The position numbers and the translations under genes are program-made. A stretch of DNA of 64,000 nucleotides from Ectopseudomonas chengduensis (GTDB taxonomy: Bacteria; Pseudomonadota; Gammaproteobacteria; Pseudomonadales; Pseudomonadaceae): positions 186,001 through 250,000 of the forward strand of contig NZ_JACFYZ010000005.1 in assembly GCF_015712065.1 (NCBI RefSeq), read 5' to 3'. The notes below the pieces were generated by a model. It made no database searches, was not told where the DNA came from, and saw nothing but the letters and a program-made list of their open reading frames with translations. Below, piece by piece: positions 46,839 through 55,223 of this stretch (its first letter is position 1; every line of letters starts with the position of its first letter).

Positions 46839-47957
46839 ATGACTGCGCAAGCTGGGAACGACGCGTTCCTGCGATTCACCAACGTCAAGAAGACCTACGA
46901 TCACAAGACCCTGGTGGTCAAGGACTTCAACCTCAACGTGGCCAAGGGCGAATTCATCACCCTGCTCGGCCCCTCCGGCTCAGGCAAGACCACCTGCCTG
47001 ATGATGCTCGCCGGCTTCGAGGACGTGACCAGCGGCGAGATCCTGATCAACGGCCGCAACGTCACCAGCATCGCCCCCTACGCTCGCAACATCGGCATGG
47101 TCTTCCAGCAGTACGCCCTGTTCCCGCACATGACCATCCGCGAGAACCTGGCCTACCCACTGAAAATCCGCAAATTGCCCAAGGACGAGATTCGCGCCAA
47201 GGTCGAGGAGTACCTCGCCCTGGTCGAACTGCAGGCCTTCGGCGGCCGCTACCCCGCCCAGCTTTCCGGCGGCCAGCGCCAGCGCGTGGCCCTGGCCCGC
47301 GCGCTGATCTTCGCCCCGGACATCGTGCTGATGGACGAGCCGCTCGGCGCACTGGACAAGAAGCTGCGCGAGCAGATGCAGTTCGAGATCAAGCGCCTGC
47401 ACGAGCAGCTCGGCTTCACCGTGATCTACGTCACCCACGATCAGACCGAAGCGCTGACCATGAGCGACCGCATCGCCGTGTTCAACAACGGTGTGGTGCA
47501 GCAATGCGCCGCGCCGCACGTGCTCTACGAACGCCCAGCCAACATGTTCGTCGCCGACTTCATCGGCGAGAGCAACAAGCTCTCCGGCGTGATCGAGGCG
47601 GTCGAGGCTGATCGCGTCCAGGTGCGCCTCGACGATGGCGGCCTGGTCAGCACGCTGAAAGCCAACTGCACCGAAGTCGGCCAGGCCACCACGGTGTCGG
47701 TACGCCCGGAAAAGCTCAACTTCACCGACCGCCTTGGCGGCGCCGGCAACCAGGTCAAGGCCCGCTTCGTCACCCGCCACTACGTCGGCGAATACATTCG
47801 TTACCACTTCGAAACCGCCAGCGGCAGCGAACTGGTGGTGAAGAATCTGAACGACAGTTCAGCCCCGCAACTCAGCGCTCAGGAAGAGATCGCCCTCGCC
47901 TGGCTGCCGGAAGACAGCCAGGCCCTGGACCGATCGGACGTGCCGAAGACGCTCTGA
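46839..47957 (+). CDS. Polyamine-type ABC transporter ATP-binding protein
   Basis: A 372-residue ABC ATPase of the PotA/spermidine-putrescine family. Walker A is GPSGSGKTTCLMML, the signature LSGGQRQRVALARAL, Walker B VLMDEPLGALD and the switch His VTHDQTEALTM. The C-terminal 120 residues form a TOBE domain (SVRPEKLNF). GGAGG lies 3-8 bp before ATG 46839. First gene of an operon with a binding protein and two permeases. Confidence 0.93.
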   Translation: MTAQAGNDAFLRFTNVKKTYDHKTLVVKDFNLNVAKGEFITLLGPSGSGKTTCLMMLAGFEDVTSGEILINGRNVTSIAPYARNIGMVFQQYALFPHMTIRENLAYPLKIRKLPKDEIRAKVEEYLALVELQAFGGRYPAQLSGGQRQRVALARALIFAPDIVLMDEPLGALDKKLREQMQFEIKRLHEQLGFTVIYVTHDQTEALTMSDRIAVFNNGVVQQCAAPHVLYERPANMFVADFIGESNKLSGVIEAVEADRVQVRLDDGGLVSTLKANCTEVGQATTVSVRPEKLNFTDRLGGAGNQVKARFVTRHYVGEYIRYHFETASGSELVVKNLNDSSAPQLSAQEEIALAWLPEDSQALDRSDVPKTL

Positions 47958-47991
47958 CCCCACAACTAGTAGAAGCAAATGGAGCACAGCA

Positions 47992-49065
47992 ATGGCTAGA
48001 TCACTGACTACCAGCTTTTCCACCTTCGCCCTGGTGGCGGCATTGGGACTCACAGCGGGCAACGCCACGGCCCAGGACAGCCTCACCGTGGTGTCCTGGG
48101 GCGGCGCCTATGGCGCGGCGCAGAAAAAACACGTCATCGACCCTTATCAGGCAGAGTCCGGGGTCAAGGTATTGTTCGAGGATTACTCGGGCGGCGTCGC
48201 CGAAATCAAGGCCCAGGTCGAATCCGGCAACATTCAGTGGGATGTGGTCGACTTCGAAGTGATCGACCTTGAGCGCGCCTGCTCCGAAGGCCTGCTGGAA
48301 ACCCTCGACCACAGCGTGCTGCCGGCCGGCATCGACGGCACCCCGGCCGCTCAGGACTTCATCCCCGAAGCCCTGGCCAGCGAGTGTGCGGTGGGCAATA
48401 TCGTCTGGTCGGTGGTGTTCGCCTACAACCAGAACACCATCGGCGGCACCAAGGCTGCCAGCATTGAGGACTTCTTCGACACCGCCAAGATCCCTGGCAA
48501 GCGCGCCATGCGCAAACGCCCACAGGTGAACATGGAATGGGCGCTGATGGCCGACGGCGTCGCGCCTGAGGAAGTCTACGAAGTACTGGCCACCCCGGAA
48601 GGCCAACAACGCGCCTTCGACAAGCTGGCCAGCATCAAGAAGGACATCGTCTGGTTCGACTCCTGGTCGCAGGCGCCGCAGCTGCTCAATGACGGCGGCG
48701 CGGTGCTGGTGCAATCGGCCAACGGCCGCTTCTACGATGCCATCGTGCAGGAGAAGAAACCCTTCGAAATCGTCTGGGACGGCCACGTCTACGACCTCGA
48801 CGCCTGGGCCATCGTCAAGGGCACCAAGAAGAAGGACCTGGCCATGGAGTTCATCAAGTACGCCACCGGCTCCAAGCCCCTGGCTGGCATGCCGGACGTG
48901 GCCTATGGCCCGACCCGCAAGTCGTCCATGCCGCTGGCCGACCAAAGCGCCGCGCCGCACCTGCCGACCGCTCACCTGGACAAAGGCATCCAGGCCGGCT
49001 CCGAGTTCTGGGCTGATTATGGCGAGTCGCTGGGTGAGAAATTCAACGAGTGGCTGTTGAAGTAA
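47992..49065 (+). CDS. ABC transporter periplasmic substrate-binding protein
   Basis: A 357-residue PotD/PotF-like binding protein with a signal peptide (TFALVAALGLTAGNATAQ) and the typical opening SLTVVSWGGAYGAAQKK. It captures the substrate in the periplasm, most likely a polyamine or similar amine; the ligand cannot be fixed by eye. It follows the ATPase gene by 34 bp. The 120 bp after it contain a REP-like hairpin before the permease gene, which may lower downstream expression and favour excess binding protein. Confidence 0.92.
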   Translation: MARSLTTSFSTFALVAALGLTAGNATAQDSLTVVSWGGAYGAAQKKHVIDPYQAESGVKVLFEDYSGGVAEIKAQVESGNIQWDVVDFEVIDLERACSEGLLETLDHSVLPAGIDGTPAAQDFIPEALASECAVGNIVWSVVFAYNQNTIGGTKAASIEDFFDTAKIPGKRAMRKRPQVNMEWALMADGVAPEEVYEVLATPEGQQRAFDKLASIKKDIVWFDSWSQAPQLLNDGGAVLVQSANGRFYDAIVQEKKPFEIVWDGHVYDLDAWAIVKGTKKKDLAMEFIKYATGSKPLAGMPDVAYGPTRKSSMPLADQSAAPHLPTAHLDKGIQAGSEFWADYGESLGEKFNEWLLK

Positions 49066-49092
49066 GCACCACACCCGCCCCACGGGCCACCT

Positions 49093-49139
49093 GTGGGAGG
49101 CGCTTCAGCGGCGACGGTCGCGGCTGAAGCCCCTCCCAC
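49093..49139. repeat. REP-like inverted repeat inside the ABC operon
   Basis: GTGGGAGGCGCTTCAGC pairs with GCTGAAGCCCCTCCCAC over nearly 17 bp. The position, just after the binding-protein gene and before the permeases, is typical of stabilising REP hairpins that protect upstream mRNA. Confidence 0.7.
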
Positions 49140-49185
49140 GGGTACCGAGGTCCAACGGAGAAGGGGCTGATCCCGGAGTAATGTC

Positions 49186-50421
49186 TTGACCTCTCTCACC
49201 ACCAGCGAAGCCGGCCAAGCCGCCAGCGCCCGTCGCAAGAAACGCCTCGCCGCCTTTCTCTTCGTGGTGCCGCTGCTGCTGTTCATCATCGTCACCTTCG
49301 TCGCCCCGATTGGCAGCATGCTGTGGCGCAGCGTGTATCACCCGACTGTGGCCGAGCTGATTCCCCTGACGCTGGCCGAACTCGAGCGCTGGGACGATCA
49401 CAAGCAATTGCCCGACGACCGCACGCTGAGCGTGTTCGTCAGCGAACTGCACGCCCTCGACAAGCAGCGCCTGTCCGGCAAGCTGTCCGAAGAGTTCAAC
49501 CGCGCCTTTACCGGCATGTCCAGCGTGGTCAAATCCACCGCGCGGCGCATCGGCCGGATGGATGCCGAAGCGTTGTCGAGCCAGGGCGTCGAAACCCTGC
49601 TCGAAAGTCACCGTAACTGGAGCCGCCCCGAGCTGTGGTACGCCATCGAACGTGCCGGCAAGGTCTATACCTACGATTACTACCTGACCGCTCTGGACCT
49701 GGAGCTGCACCCCGATGATGGCGTCCAGGTGCGCCAGGACACGCAGATCTATCTGCAGCTGTACTCCAAGACCCTGAACATGGCGCTGGTCATCACCCTG
49801 CTCTGCGCCCTGCTCGGCTACCCGCTGGCCTACTACCTGGCCGGGCTGCCGTCGAACCGCGCCAACCTGCTGCTGGTGCTGGTGTTGCTGCCGTTCTGGA
49901 CCTCACTGCTGGTGCGCACCACCTCATGGATCGCGCTGCTACAGACCAATGGCGTGATCAATTCCACGCTGATGGGCATCGGCCTTATCAGTCAGCCCTT
50001 CGAGATGCTCTACACCTCGTTCGCCACCGTGGTGGCCATGACCCACATCCTGTTGCCGTTCATGATCCTGCCGCTGTACAGCGTGATGCGCGGCATCGAT
50101 CCCAGCTACATGCGCGCAGCTCTCAGCCTTGGCGACAAACCGATCCCCGCGTTCGTCCGCATCTACTTCCCGATGACCTTGCCCGGGCTCAGCGCCGGGG
50201 CGCTGCTGGTGTTCATCATCTCCGTTGGCTACTACATCACCCCGGCGCTGGTCGGTGGTACCGACGGGCAGATGATCAGCAACATCATCGCCTTCCACAT
50301 GCAGCGCTCGAACAACTGGGAGCTGGCCGCCGCGCTGGGCTCGCTGCTGCTCGGGCTGATCCTGTTGCTGTACTGGGTGTACGACCGTTTCGTCGGCGCC
50401 AGCAATATCAAGTTGGGATGA
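49186..50421 (+). CDS. ABC transporter permease (PotB/PotH-like)
   Basis: A 411-residue inner-membrane permease, longer than usual because a region of about 130 residues lies between TM1 (FLFVVPLLLFIIVTFVAPIG) and the core helices, presumably periplasmic. The permease EAA-like loop is MRAALSLGDKPIPAFVRIYFP. The start is TTG 49186: GGAG sits 7 bp upstream, and no in-frame ATG precedes TM1. An ATG five bases earlier opens only ATG-TCT-TGA, a minimal out-of-frame reading frame. Confidence 0.88.
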   Translation: MTSLTTSEAGQAASARRKKRLAAFLFVVPLLLFIIVTFVAPIGSMLWRSVYHPTVAELIPLTLAELERWDDHKQLPDDRTLSVFVSELHALDKQRLSGKLSEEFNRAFTGMSSVVKSTARRIGRMDAEALSSQGVETLLESHRNWSRPELWYAIERAGKVYTYDYYLTALDLELHPDDGVQVRQDTQIYLQLYSKTLNMALVITLLCALLGYPLAYYLAGLPSNRANLLLVLVLLPFWTSLLVRTTSWIALLQTNGVINSTLMGIGLISQPFEMLYTSFATVVAMTHILLPFMILPLYSVMRGIDPSYMRAALSLGDKPIPAFVRIYFPMTLPGLSAGALLVFIISVGYYITPALVGGTDGQMISNIIAFHMQRSNNWELAAALGSLLLGLILLLYWVYDRFVGASNIKLG

Positions 50422-50428
50422 CGAGACG

Positions 50429-51283
50429 ATGAAGATCCCCGCCTACTACGGTTTCTGGCACCACCTCGGCAACTGGCTGCTCAAGGTCAGCTCCTGGCTG
50501 GTGCTGCTGTTCCTGATCCTGCCGATCCTGGTGATCGTGCCGCTGTCGTTCAACGCCGAGCCGTTCTTCAGTTTCACCGAAGGCATGCTCACGCTGGACC
50601 CCGAGGCTTATTCGCTGCGCTGGTACCGGGAGATCTTCAACGATCCGAAGTGGATACTGGCGATCAAGAACAGCTTCTTCATCGGCATCCTCTCCACCAT
50701 CCTCGCCACCATTCTGGGCACCTGCGCCGCCGTAGGCCTGGCACGCGACGAAATGCCGTTTCGCCGCTTCATCACCGCCCTGCTGCTGTCGCCGATGATC
50801 GTGCCGCTGATCATCACCGCCGCTGGCATGTTCTTCTTCTACTCCAACCTGGGCCTGGCCGGCGGCTACCTGGGCGTGATCCTGGCGCACGCGGCGCTGG
50901 GCACGCCCTTCGTCATCATCACTGTCACCGCCACCCTCACCGGTTTCGACTACAGCCTGGCGCGCGCGGCGCTGAACCTAGGCGCCACGCCAATACGCGT
51001 ATTCTTCGACGTGATCATGCCGTTGATCCGCCCCGGGGTGATTTCCGGCGCGCTGTTCGCCTTCATCACCTCCTTCGATGAGGTGGTGGTGATCCTGTTC
51101 ATGGCCGGCCCACAGCAGCGCACCATTCCGCGGCAGATGTTCTCGGGCCTGCGCGAACAGATCAACCCGAGCATCCTGGCCATCGCCACCCTGCTGATCC
51201 TGGTGTCCATCGCTTTGCTGGTGACCATCGAACTGCTGCGCCGCCGCGCCGAGCGGATGCGAGGGATCGAGATACCAAACTAA
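50429..51283 (+). CDS. ABC transporter permease (PotC/PotI-like)
   Basis: A 284-residue inner-membrane permease with six transmembrane helices. The N-terminal helix is WLVLLFLILPILVIVPLSFN, and the EAA loop is ARAALNLGATPIRVFFDVIMP, which docks on the ATPase. It starts 7 bp after the first permease and completes the importer. Two permeases forming a heterodimer is normal for polyamine importers. Confidence 0.93.
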   Translation: MKIPAYYGFWHHLGNWLLKVSSWLVLLFLILPILVIVPLSFNAEPFFSFTEGMLTLDPEAYSLRWYREIFNDPKWILAIKNSFFIGILSTILATILGTCAAVGLARDEMPFRRFITALLLSPMIVPLIITAAGMFFFYSNLGLAGGYLGVILAHAALGTPFVIITVTATLTGFDYSLARAALNLGATPIRVFFDVIMPLIRPGVISGALFAFITSFDEVVVILFMAGPQQRTIPRQMFSGLREQINPSILAIATLLILVSIALLVTIELLRRRAERMRGIEIPN

Positions 51284-51806
51284 TCGAGCACGTCAGTGCC
51301 AGTAATAGTCCGATACATACCTGAGCACGACACAAGAGCGTCTAGTACGCCAGTATTCCAGCGTCAGGCTTATTTCTCGCTGTCCTCATGAACCACACGG
51401 GCGATATGCTAGGTCCTCAGACAAGCAGAGCCCGTACCATGAACACTCCCTCCCACGAAGGCATCAGCCACTTGGTGGCCGATGCACTCGCCCCGCCTCT
51501 CACCTGCAAAAGACTGGTCGCAATCCTATTTACGGAGACGGATAAATACAGATGCAGCTAAATCGCTGAACTGCATCCTACTGTCTCTGAAGGGTACCGG
51601 CCTCTCGCCCAAGTGACTGGAAACAGGGGAATGCACATCTCAACTCGCCCGCACTGGCGAGTTAAATCCTCATCTTCCGTTACTTCTTCTTTCGATGTTG
51701 GGCGTCCTTGCTGACCTGCAACCTATGAGCAGGCCAGAAGAAGCCTCAACCCGTGCCAGCCCAGCGGTGGATTGCCCGCCCCGCGCCAAGAAGAGATAGA
51801 GCCAAG
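51284..51806. other. 523 bp region between ABC operon and kinase gene
   Basis: No known gene, strong promoter or terminator is evident. The base composition is slightly more AT-rich than its neighbours (for example CCTATTTACGGAGACGG and TAAATACAG). It contains one 40-codon open frame at 51439-51561, listed separately at low confidence. The start of the kinase gene that follows is uncertain by up to 54 bp. Confidence 0.4.
51439..51561 (+). CDS. Possible 40-residue ORF
   Basis: ATG AAC ACT to TAA encodes about 40 residues beginning MNTPSHEGISHLVADALAPP. No family is recognised and the ribosome binding site is poor. It may be spurious; it is listed because it is the longest plausible frame in an otherwise empty 523 bp gap. 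Confidence 0.15.
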   Translation: MNTPSHEGISHLVADALAPPLTCKRLVAILFTETDKYRCS

Positions 51807-52538
51807 GTGAACACAACAACGACGCTCTCGCGCTACGACCTCCCTCCTCGCAAGCAACAAACCTCAGATACCGAATCCACCTGTCCCAGTTGCCAGTCGC
51901 AACAGGCCAAGCTTTGCGCTCTGGCCCGCACCCAGGAACGCAAGCGCATCGCGCGCGAGTTGCACGACGAGCTGGGACAACAGCTGACCGCACTGCAACA
52001 GGGTTTGGGTGTATTACGGATCCATCTGGGTCAGGATCGCCCGGACCTGCTTGGCCATATCGAGCGATTGACCAGCATTTCCCATAGCGCTATCGAAGTC
52101 ATTCGTGAAATCCATAACGGAGCCCCCATCAAGCAACTGCAACACAACCTGATCAGCACCCTCGAAGGCCTGATAGAAGAATTCCGCCAACTCTCGGAAG
52201 TCGACTGTCGCTGCAACCTGCCCAAGCAGAATTTCGAACTGGAACCGGGACGCGCCGCCCAGCTTTATCGCATCGTTCAGGAGTCGCTAACCAATATCCT
52301 TCGCCATGCCAATGCCAGTCGAGCCGAGGTAAGCCTGGAGCGTCGCGAGAATGATTATGTGCTTGAGATATTCGATGACGGCCAGGGGTTCACCCTCAGC
52401 GACATCCTGCCCGACTCCACTGGGCTCTCGGGCATGCGCGAGCGCGGCAAGCAACTCGGCGGCCCCGTGATCATCTTCAGCCACCCCGGCCAGGGCACCA
52501 TCGTCCAGGCAATATTCCCTGTGAAAATCCACCGATGA
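51807..52538 (+). CDS. Soluble NarX-like histidine kinase with Cys motif
   Basis: A 243-residue cytoplasmic kinase. A short N-terminus carries three cysteines (C26, C29, C37: CPSCQSQQAKLC), followed by HisKA_3 with phospho-acceptor His53 in ARELHDELGQQLTALQ and a HATPase domain (VQESLTNILRHA; DDGQGFTL; GMRERGKQLGG). No sensor domain or membrane segment exists, so the cysteines may be the sensing element, as in redox or Fe-S kinases. GTG 51807 is a guess; GTG 51753 is possible. A LuxR-type regulator follows 10 bp downstream. Confidence 0.82.
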   Translation: MNTTTTLSRYDLPPRKQQTSDTESTCPSCQSQQAKLCALARTQERKRIARELHDELGQQLTALQQGLGVLRIHLGQDRPDLLGHIERLTSISHSAIEVIREIHNGAPIKQLQHNLISTLEGLIEEFRQLSEVDCRCNLPKQNFELEPGRAAQLYRIVQESLTNILRHANASRAEVSLERRENDYVLEIFDDGQGFTLSDILPDSTGLSGMRERGKQLGGPVIIFSHPGQGTIVQAIFPVKIHR

Positions 52539-52548
52539 AGGAGAGCCT

Positions 52549-53187
52549 ATGATCAACCTGATGATCGTCGACGATCACACGATCATGCGAGAGGGCCTGA
52601 AACGGCTGTTCGAGCTGGACAAGGACATCCACATAGCCGACGAGGCCGCCAACGGTCTACAGGCCCTGGAGCGCCTGAGGGTGAAACATGTAGACCTCCT
52701 GCTTCTGGATATCAGCATGCCCGGCCTCAGTGGCGAAGCCCTCATATCACGCGTTGTCCATCAGCACCCGCAATTGCCCATTCTGGTCCTCAGCATGCAC
52801 AGCGACCCCCATGTCGCCATGCGTGTGCTGCGCTCGGGTGCCACCGGCTACATGACCAAGACCCAATCCCCCGAGACCCTCATCGCTGCGGTGAAGAAGG
52901 TCAGCACCGGCGCGCGCTATATCGACCCGGAGCTGCTCGAACAGATCGCCCTCAACAGCCTCAAGCAGAACCCTCCGTCCGGCCTCGACAGCCTGACCAA
53001 CCGAGAGTTCCAGATCATGCGACTGCTGGCAGATGGTCTTAGCGTCAACCAGATTGCCGAACAGTTGATGATCAGCAACAAGACCGTCAGCACACATAAG
53101 ATAAATCTGATGGAAAAGATGGGCTTCTCAAGCAACGCGGACCTCATCAAGTTTGCCAGCAAGCTCAGCACATCCGAGCCAGACTGA
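52549..53187 (+). CDS. LuxR/NarL-family response regulator
   Basis: A 212-residue regulator. The receiver has MIVDDHT and the phospho-Asp LLLLDISMPGLSG; the DNA-binding domain is LTNREFQIMRLLADGLSVNQ followed by MISNKTVSTHKINLMEKMGF. It is paired with the soluble kinase 10 bp upstream. The chemosensory operon starts 186 bp downstream on the same strand and could be one of its targets, but no direct evidence is visible. Confidence 0.92.
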   Translation: MINLMIVDDHTIMREGLKRLFELDKDIHIADEAANGLQALERLRVKHVDLLLLDISMPGLSGEALISRVVHQHPQLPILVLSMHSDPHVAMRVLRSGATGYMTKTQSPETLIAAVKKVSTGARYIDPELLEQIALNSLKQNPPSGLDSLTNREFQIMRLLADGLSVNQIAEQLMISNKTVSTHKINLMEKMGFSSNADLIKFASKLSTSEPD

Positions 53188-53373
53188 GGATTTCCCTAGT
53201 ACAAACCGGGACAAATTCACGCGTAAATCCAGCACATTCTGATGCCCCCATCCAAGCGCCTAATGCATCCTCGACGTGTCGATGGAATGATGACAGGCAC
53301 CCTGCAGGAACCTCCCTTCTAGCCTGGCAACTATCCCGCGATCACCTGACCCCAGCAGTCGCGGAGCCAAGAA

Positions 53374-54519
53374 GTGCGCGATCAGAACCTCCCCCTGGTT
53401 ATCCCATCGCTAATGCTGCTGGCCGGCGTCGCGGCTGTTCTGCTGGTCGGCTTTGGCTGGCTGAATACTGTTCCCGCGCTGGTTGGCCTCCTGGTAGTTG
53501 GCGCTGCTCTGCTCTTTCAGCAACAACGACTCAAGTCATCACCGCCACCTGTCGAAGCTCAGAGTGCTGGTGAACAGCCTCTGCAGCGAGACGTGGAAGA
53601 GCTCTGCGAACAGACTTTGCCGTTGTGGTCGCAACAGATCCACTCCGCACGCAGCCATACGGAAGAAGCCATCGGCGCGCTGAGCGAGCGCTTCGCCAAC
53701 CTCGCGGTGCGTATTCAGCAGAGCCTGGGCAATGGCCCCGAACGCGAGGCCGGCAATCGCCTGGTCGCACTTCTGTCCACCAGCCAGCACGAACTGGACA
53801 TGATCATCATGGCCCTGCGCGAGGCACTGGCCAGCAAGGAGTCGCTGCTCAAGGAGGTCATGGAGCTGTCGAGCTTTACCGACCAACTGCAGGAGATGGC
53901 GCAAGACGTCGCCGACATCGCCAAGCAGACCAACCTGCTGGCGCTCAATGCCGCTATCGAGGCCGCACGTGCAGGCGAGAGCGGGCGGGGCTTCGCCGTG
54001 GTCGCAGACGAAGTGCGCAAACTGTCCACCATGTCCGGCAACACCGGCCAGCGCATCGGCGAGACCGTGACCATCGTCAACAGCGCCATCCACAAGACCC
54101 TGAACATCTCCCGCGAATACGCCAAGACCGACGCCGTGACCCTGAACAACGCCAGCGAAGTGATCAAGGGCGTGATCACCCGTTTCCACCAGAGTGCCGG
54201 CGGCATCGTCAGCCACAACGAAGCGATGCGCAGCCAGAGCGAGGCTGTCGCCCAGGACATAGCCGACGTGTTGGTATCGCTGCAGTTCCAGGATCGCATC
54301 AGCCAGATGCTGGGGCATGTGAGCGGCGACATCGACAAGCTGTTCGAACACCTCCACACCCGCAACGAACAACTCAGCCTTGGCCATCAACCTGCGCCCC
54401 TGGACGTCCCACGCTGGCTGGATGAGCTGGCGCAGACCTACACCATGCCCGAGCAGCACGACATTCACCGGGGCGAAGCCCCCGGCAAGCGCAACGATTC
54501 CGAAATCACTTTCTTCTGA
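53374..54519 (+). CDS. Membrane-anchored MCP-like protein with CheZ-like motif
   Basis: A 381-residue protein. Two adjacent N-terminal transmembrane helices (about 8-29 and 32-49) leave almost no periplasmic part. A helical region holds an MCP signalling tip (residues 181-218: [17 protein letters not shown], then [13 protein letters not shown]) without HAMP. Residues 303-313, [11 protein letters not shown], resemble the CheZ active-site helix (QDFQDLTGQV in E. coli), with Asp307 and Gln311 in the DxxxQ spacing. The C-terminus ends DSEITFF, a hydrophobic tail like that by which CheZ binds CheY. The start is GTG with GGAG 7 bp upstream. cheY follows 8 bp later. Confidence 0.8.
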   Translation: MRDQNLPLVIPSLMLLAGVAAVLLVGFGWLNTVPALVGLLVVGAALLFQQQRLKSSPPPVEAQSAGEQPLQRDVEELCEQTLPLWSQQIHSARSHTEEAIGALSERFANLAVRIQQSLGNGPEREAGNRLVALLSTSQHELDMIIMALREALASKESLLKEVMELSSFTDQLQEMAQDVADIAKQTNLLALNAAIEAARAGESGRGFAVVADEVRKLSTMSGNTGQRIGETVTIVNSAIHKTLNISREYAKTDAVTLNNASEVIKGVITRFHQSAGGIVSHNEAMRSQSEAVAQDIADVLVSLQFQDRISQMLGHVSGDIDKLFEHLHTRNEQLSLGHQPAPLDVPRWLDELAQTYTMPEQHDIHRGEAPGKRNDSEITFF

Positions 54520-54527
54520 GGTTCTCC

Positions 54528-54896
54528 ATGGGCAAGACCGTACTCATCGTCGACGACTCCGCCTCGATCCGACAGGTCGTCAGCATTACGCTCAAGGGCG
54601 CGGGATACGACGTCATCGAAGGCAGCGATGGCAAGGACGCCCTGAGCAAACTGGACGGGCGCAAGGTGCACCTGATCATCAGCGACGTGAACATGCCGAA
54701 CATGGACGGCATCACCTTCCTCAAGAACGTCAAGCAACTGCCTGCTTACAAGTTCACTCCGGTGATCATGCTCACCACCGAGGCCGGTGAAGCGAAGAAA
54801 GAGGAAGGTCGTGCAGCCGGCGCCAAGGCTTGGGTGGTCAAGCCTTTTCAGCCAGCACAGATGCTCACGGCCGTCTCCAAGCTGATCTTGCCGTGA
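54528..54896 (+). CDS. cheY: CheY-type single-domain response regulator
   Basis: A 122-residue receiver with Asp9, Asp10 and the phospho-Asp53 (IISDVNMPNMDG), Thr in MLTTEAGE near residue 83 and Lys in VVKPF near 105. It transmits phosphoryl groups from CheA. It begins 8 bp after the MCP-like gene and is followed 10 bp later by a STAS gene. This is the Che cluster's own CheY; whether it binds the flagellar switch or another output is unknown. Confidence 0.95.
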   Translation: MGKTVLIVDDSASIRQVVSITLKGAGYDVIEGSDGKDALSKLDGRKVHLIISDVNMPNMDGITFLKNVKQLPAYKFTPVIMLTTEAGEAKKEEGRAAGAKAWVVKPFQPAQMLTAVSKLILP

Positions 54897-54906
54897 GACC
54901 GCGGCC

Positions 54907-55218
54907 ATGAGCAGTGAAGGTCTGTACCGCATCCTACCGCTCGAGGGTGGCCTGACCATCTACAGCGCTGGCGAGAACATGGCCCTGCTGCTGCACGCCA
55001 TGGCCCCCGACACCGAGCTGGAACTGGACTTGTCCGCCCTCGACGAAATCGACTGCTCCGGCCTGCAACTGCTGATCATGGCAAAGCAGGAAGCCAACCG
55101 CATCGGCTGTGAACTGCGCCTCACCAACCATAGCCCGATGGTGATCGAAGCCTTCGAGCTCAGCGGGCTGGCCTCGTTCTTCGGCGATCCCATCCTGATT
55201 CAGCCGACGAGCGAGTAG
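54907..55218 (+). CDS. STAS-domain protein
   Basis: A 103-residue single STAS domain (SpoIIAA/anti-anti-sigma fold). The conserved loop is IDCSGLQLL, with Ser51 in the place of the regulatory phosphoserine. No anti-sigma kinase is encoded nearby. STAS genes recur between cheY and cheA in similar operons, where the function is not settled. It starts 10 bp after cheY and ends 5 bp before cheA. Confidence 0.9.
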   Translation: MSSEGLYRILPLEGGLTIYSAGENMALLLHAMAPDTELELDLSALDEIDCSGLQLLIMAKQEANRIGCELRLTNHSPMVIEAFELSGLASFFGDPILIQPTSE

Positions 55219-55223
55219 CGCAC

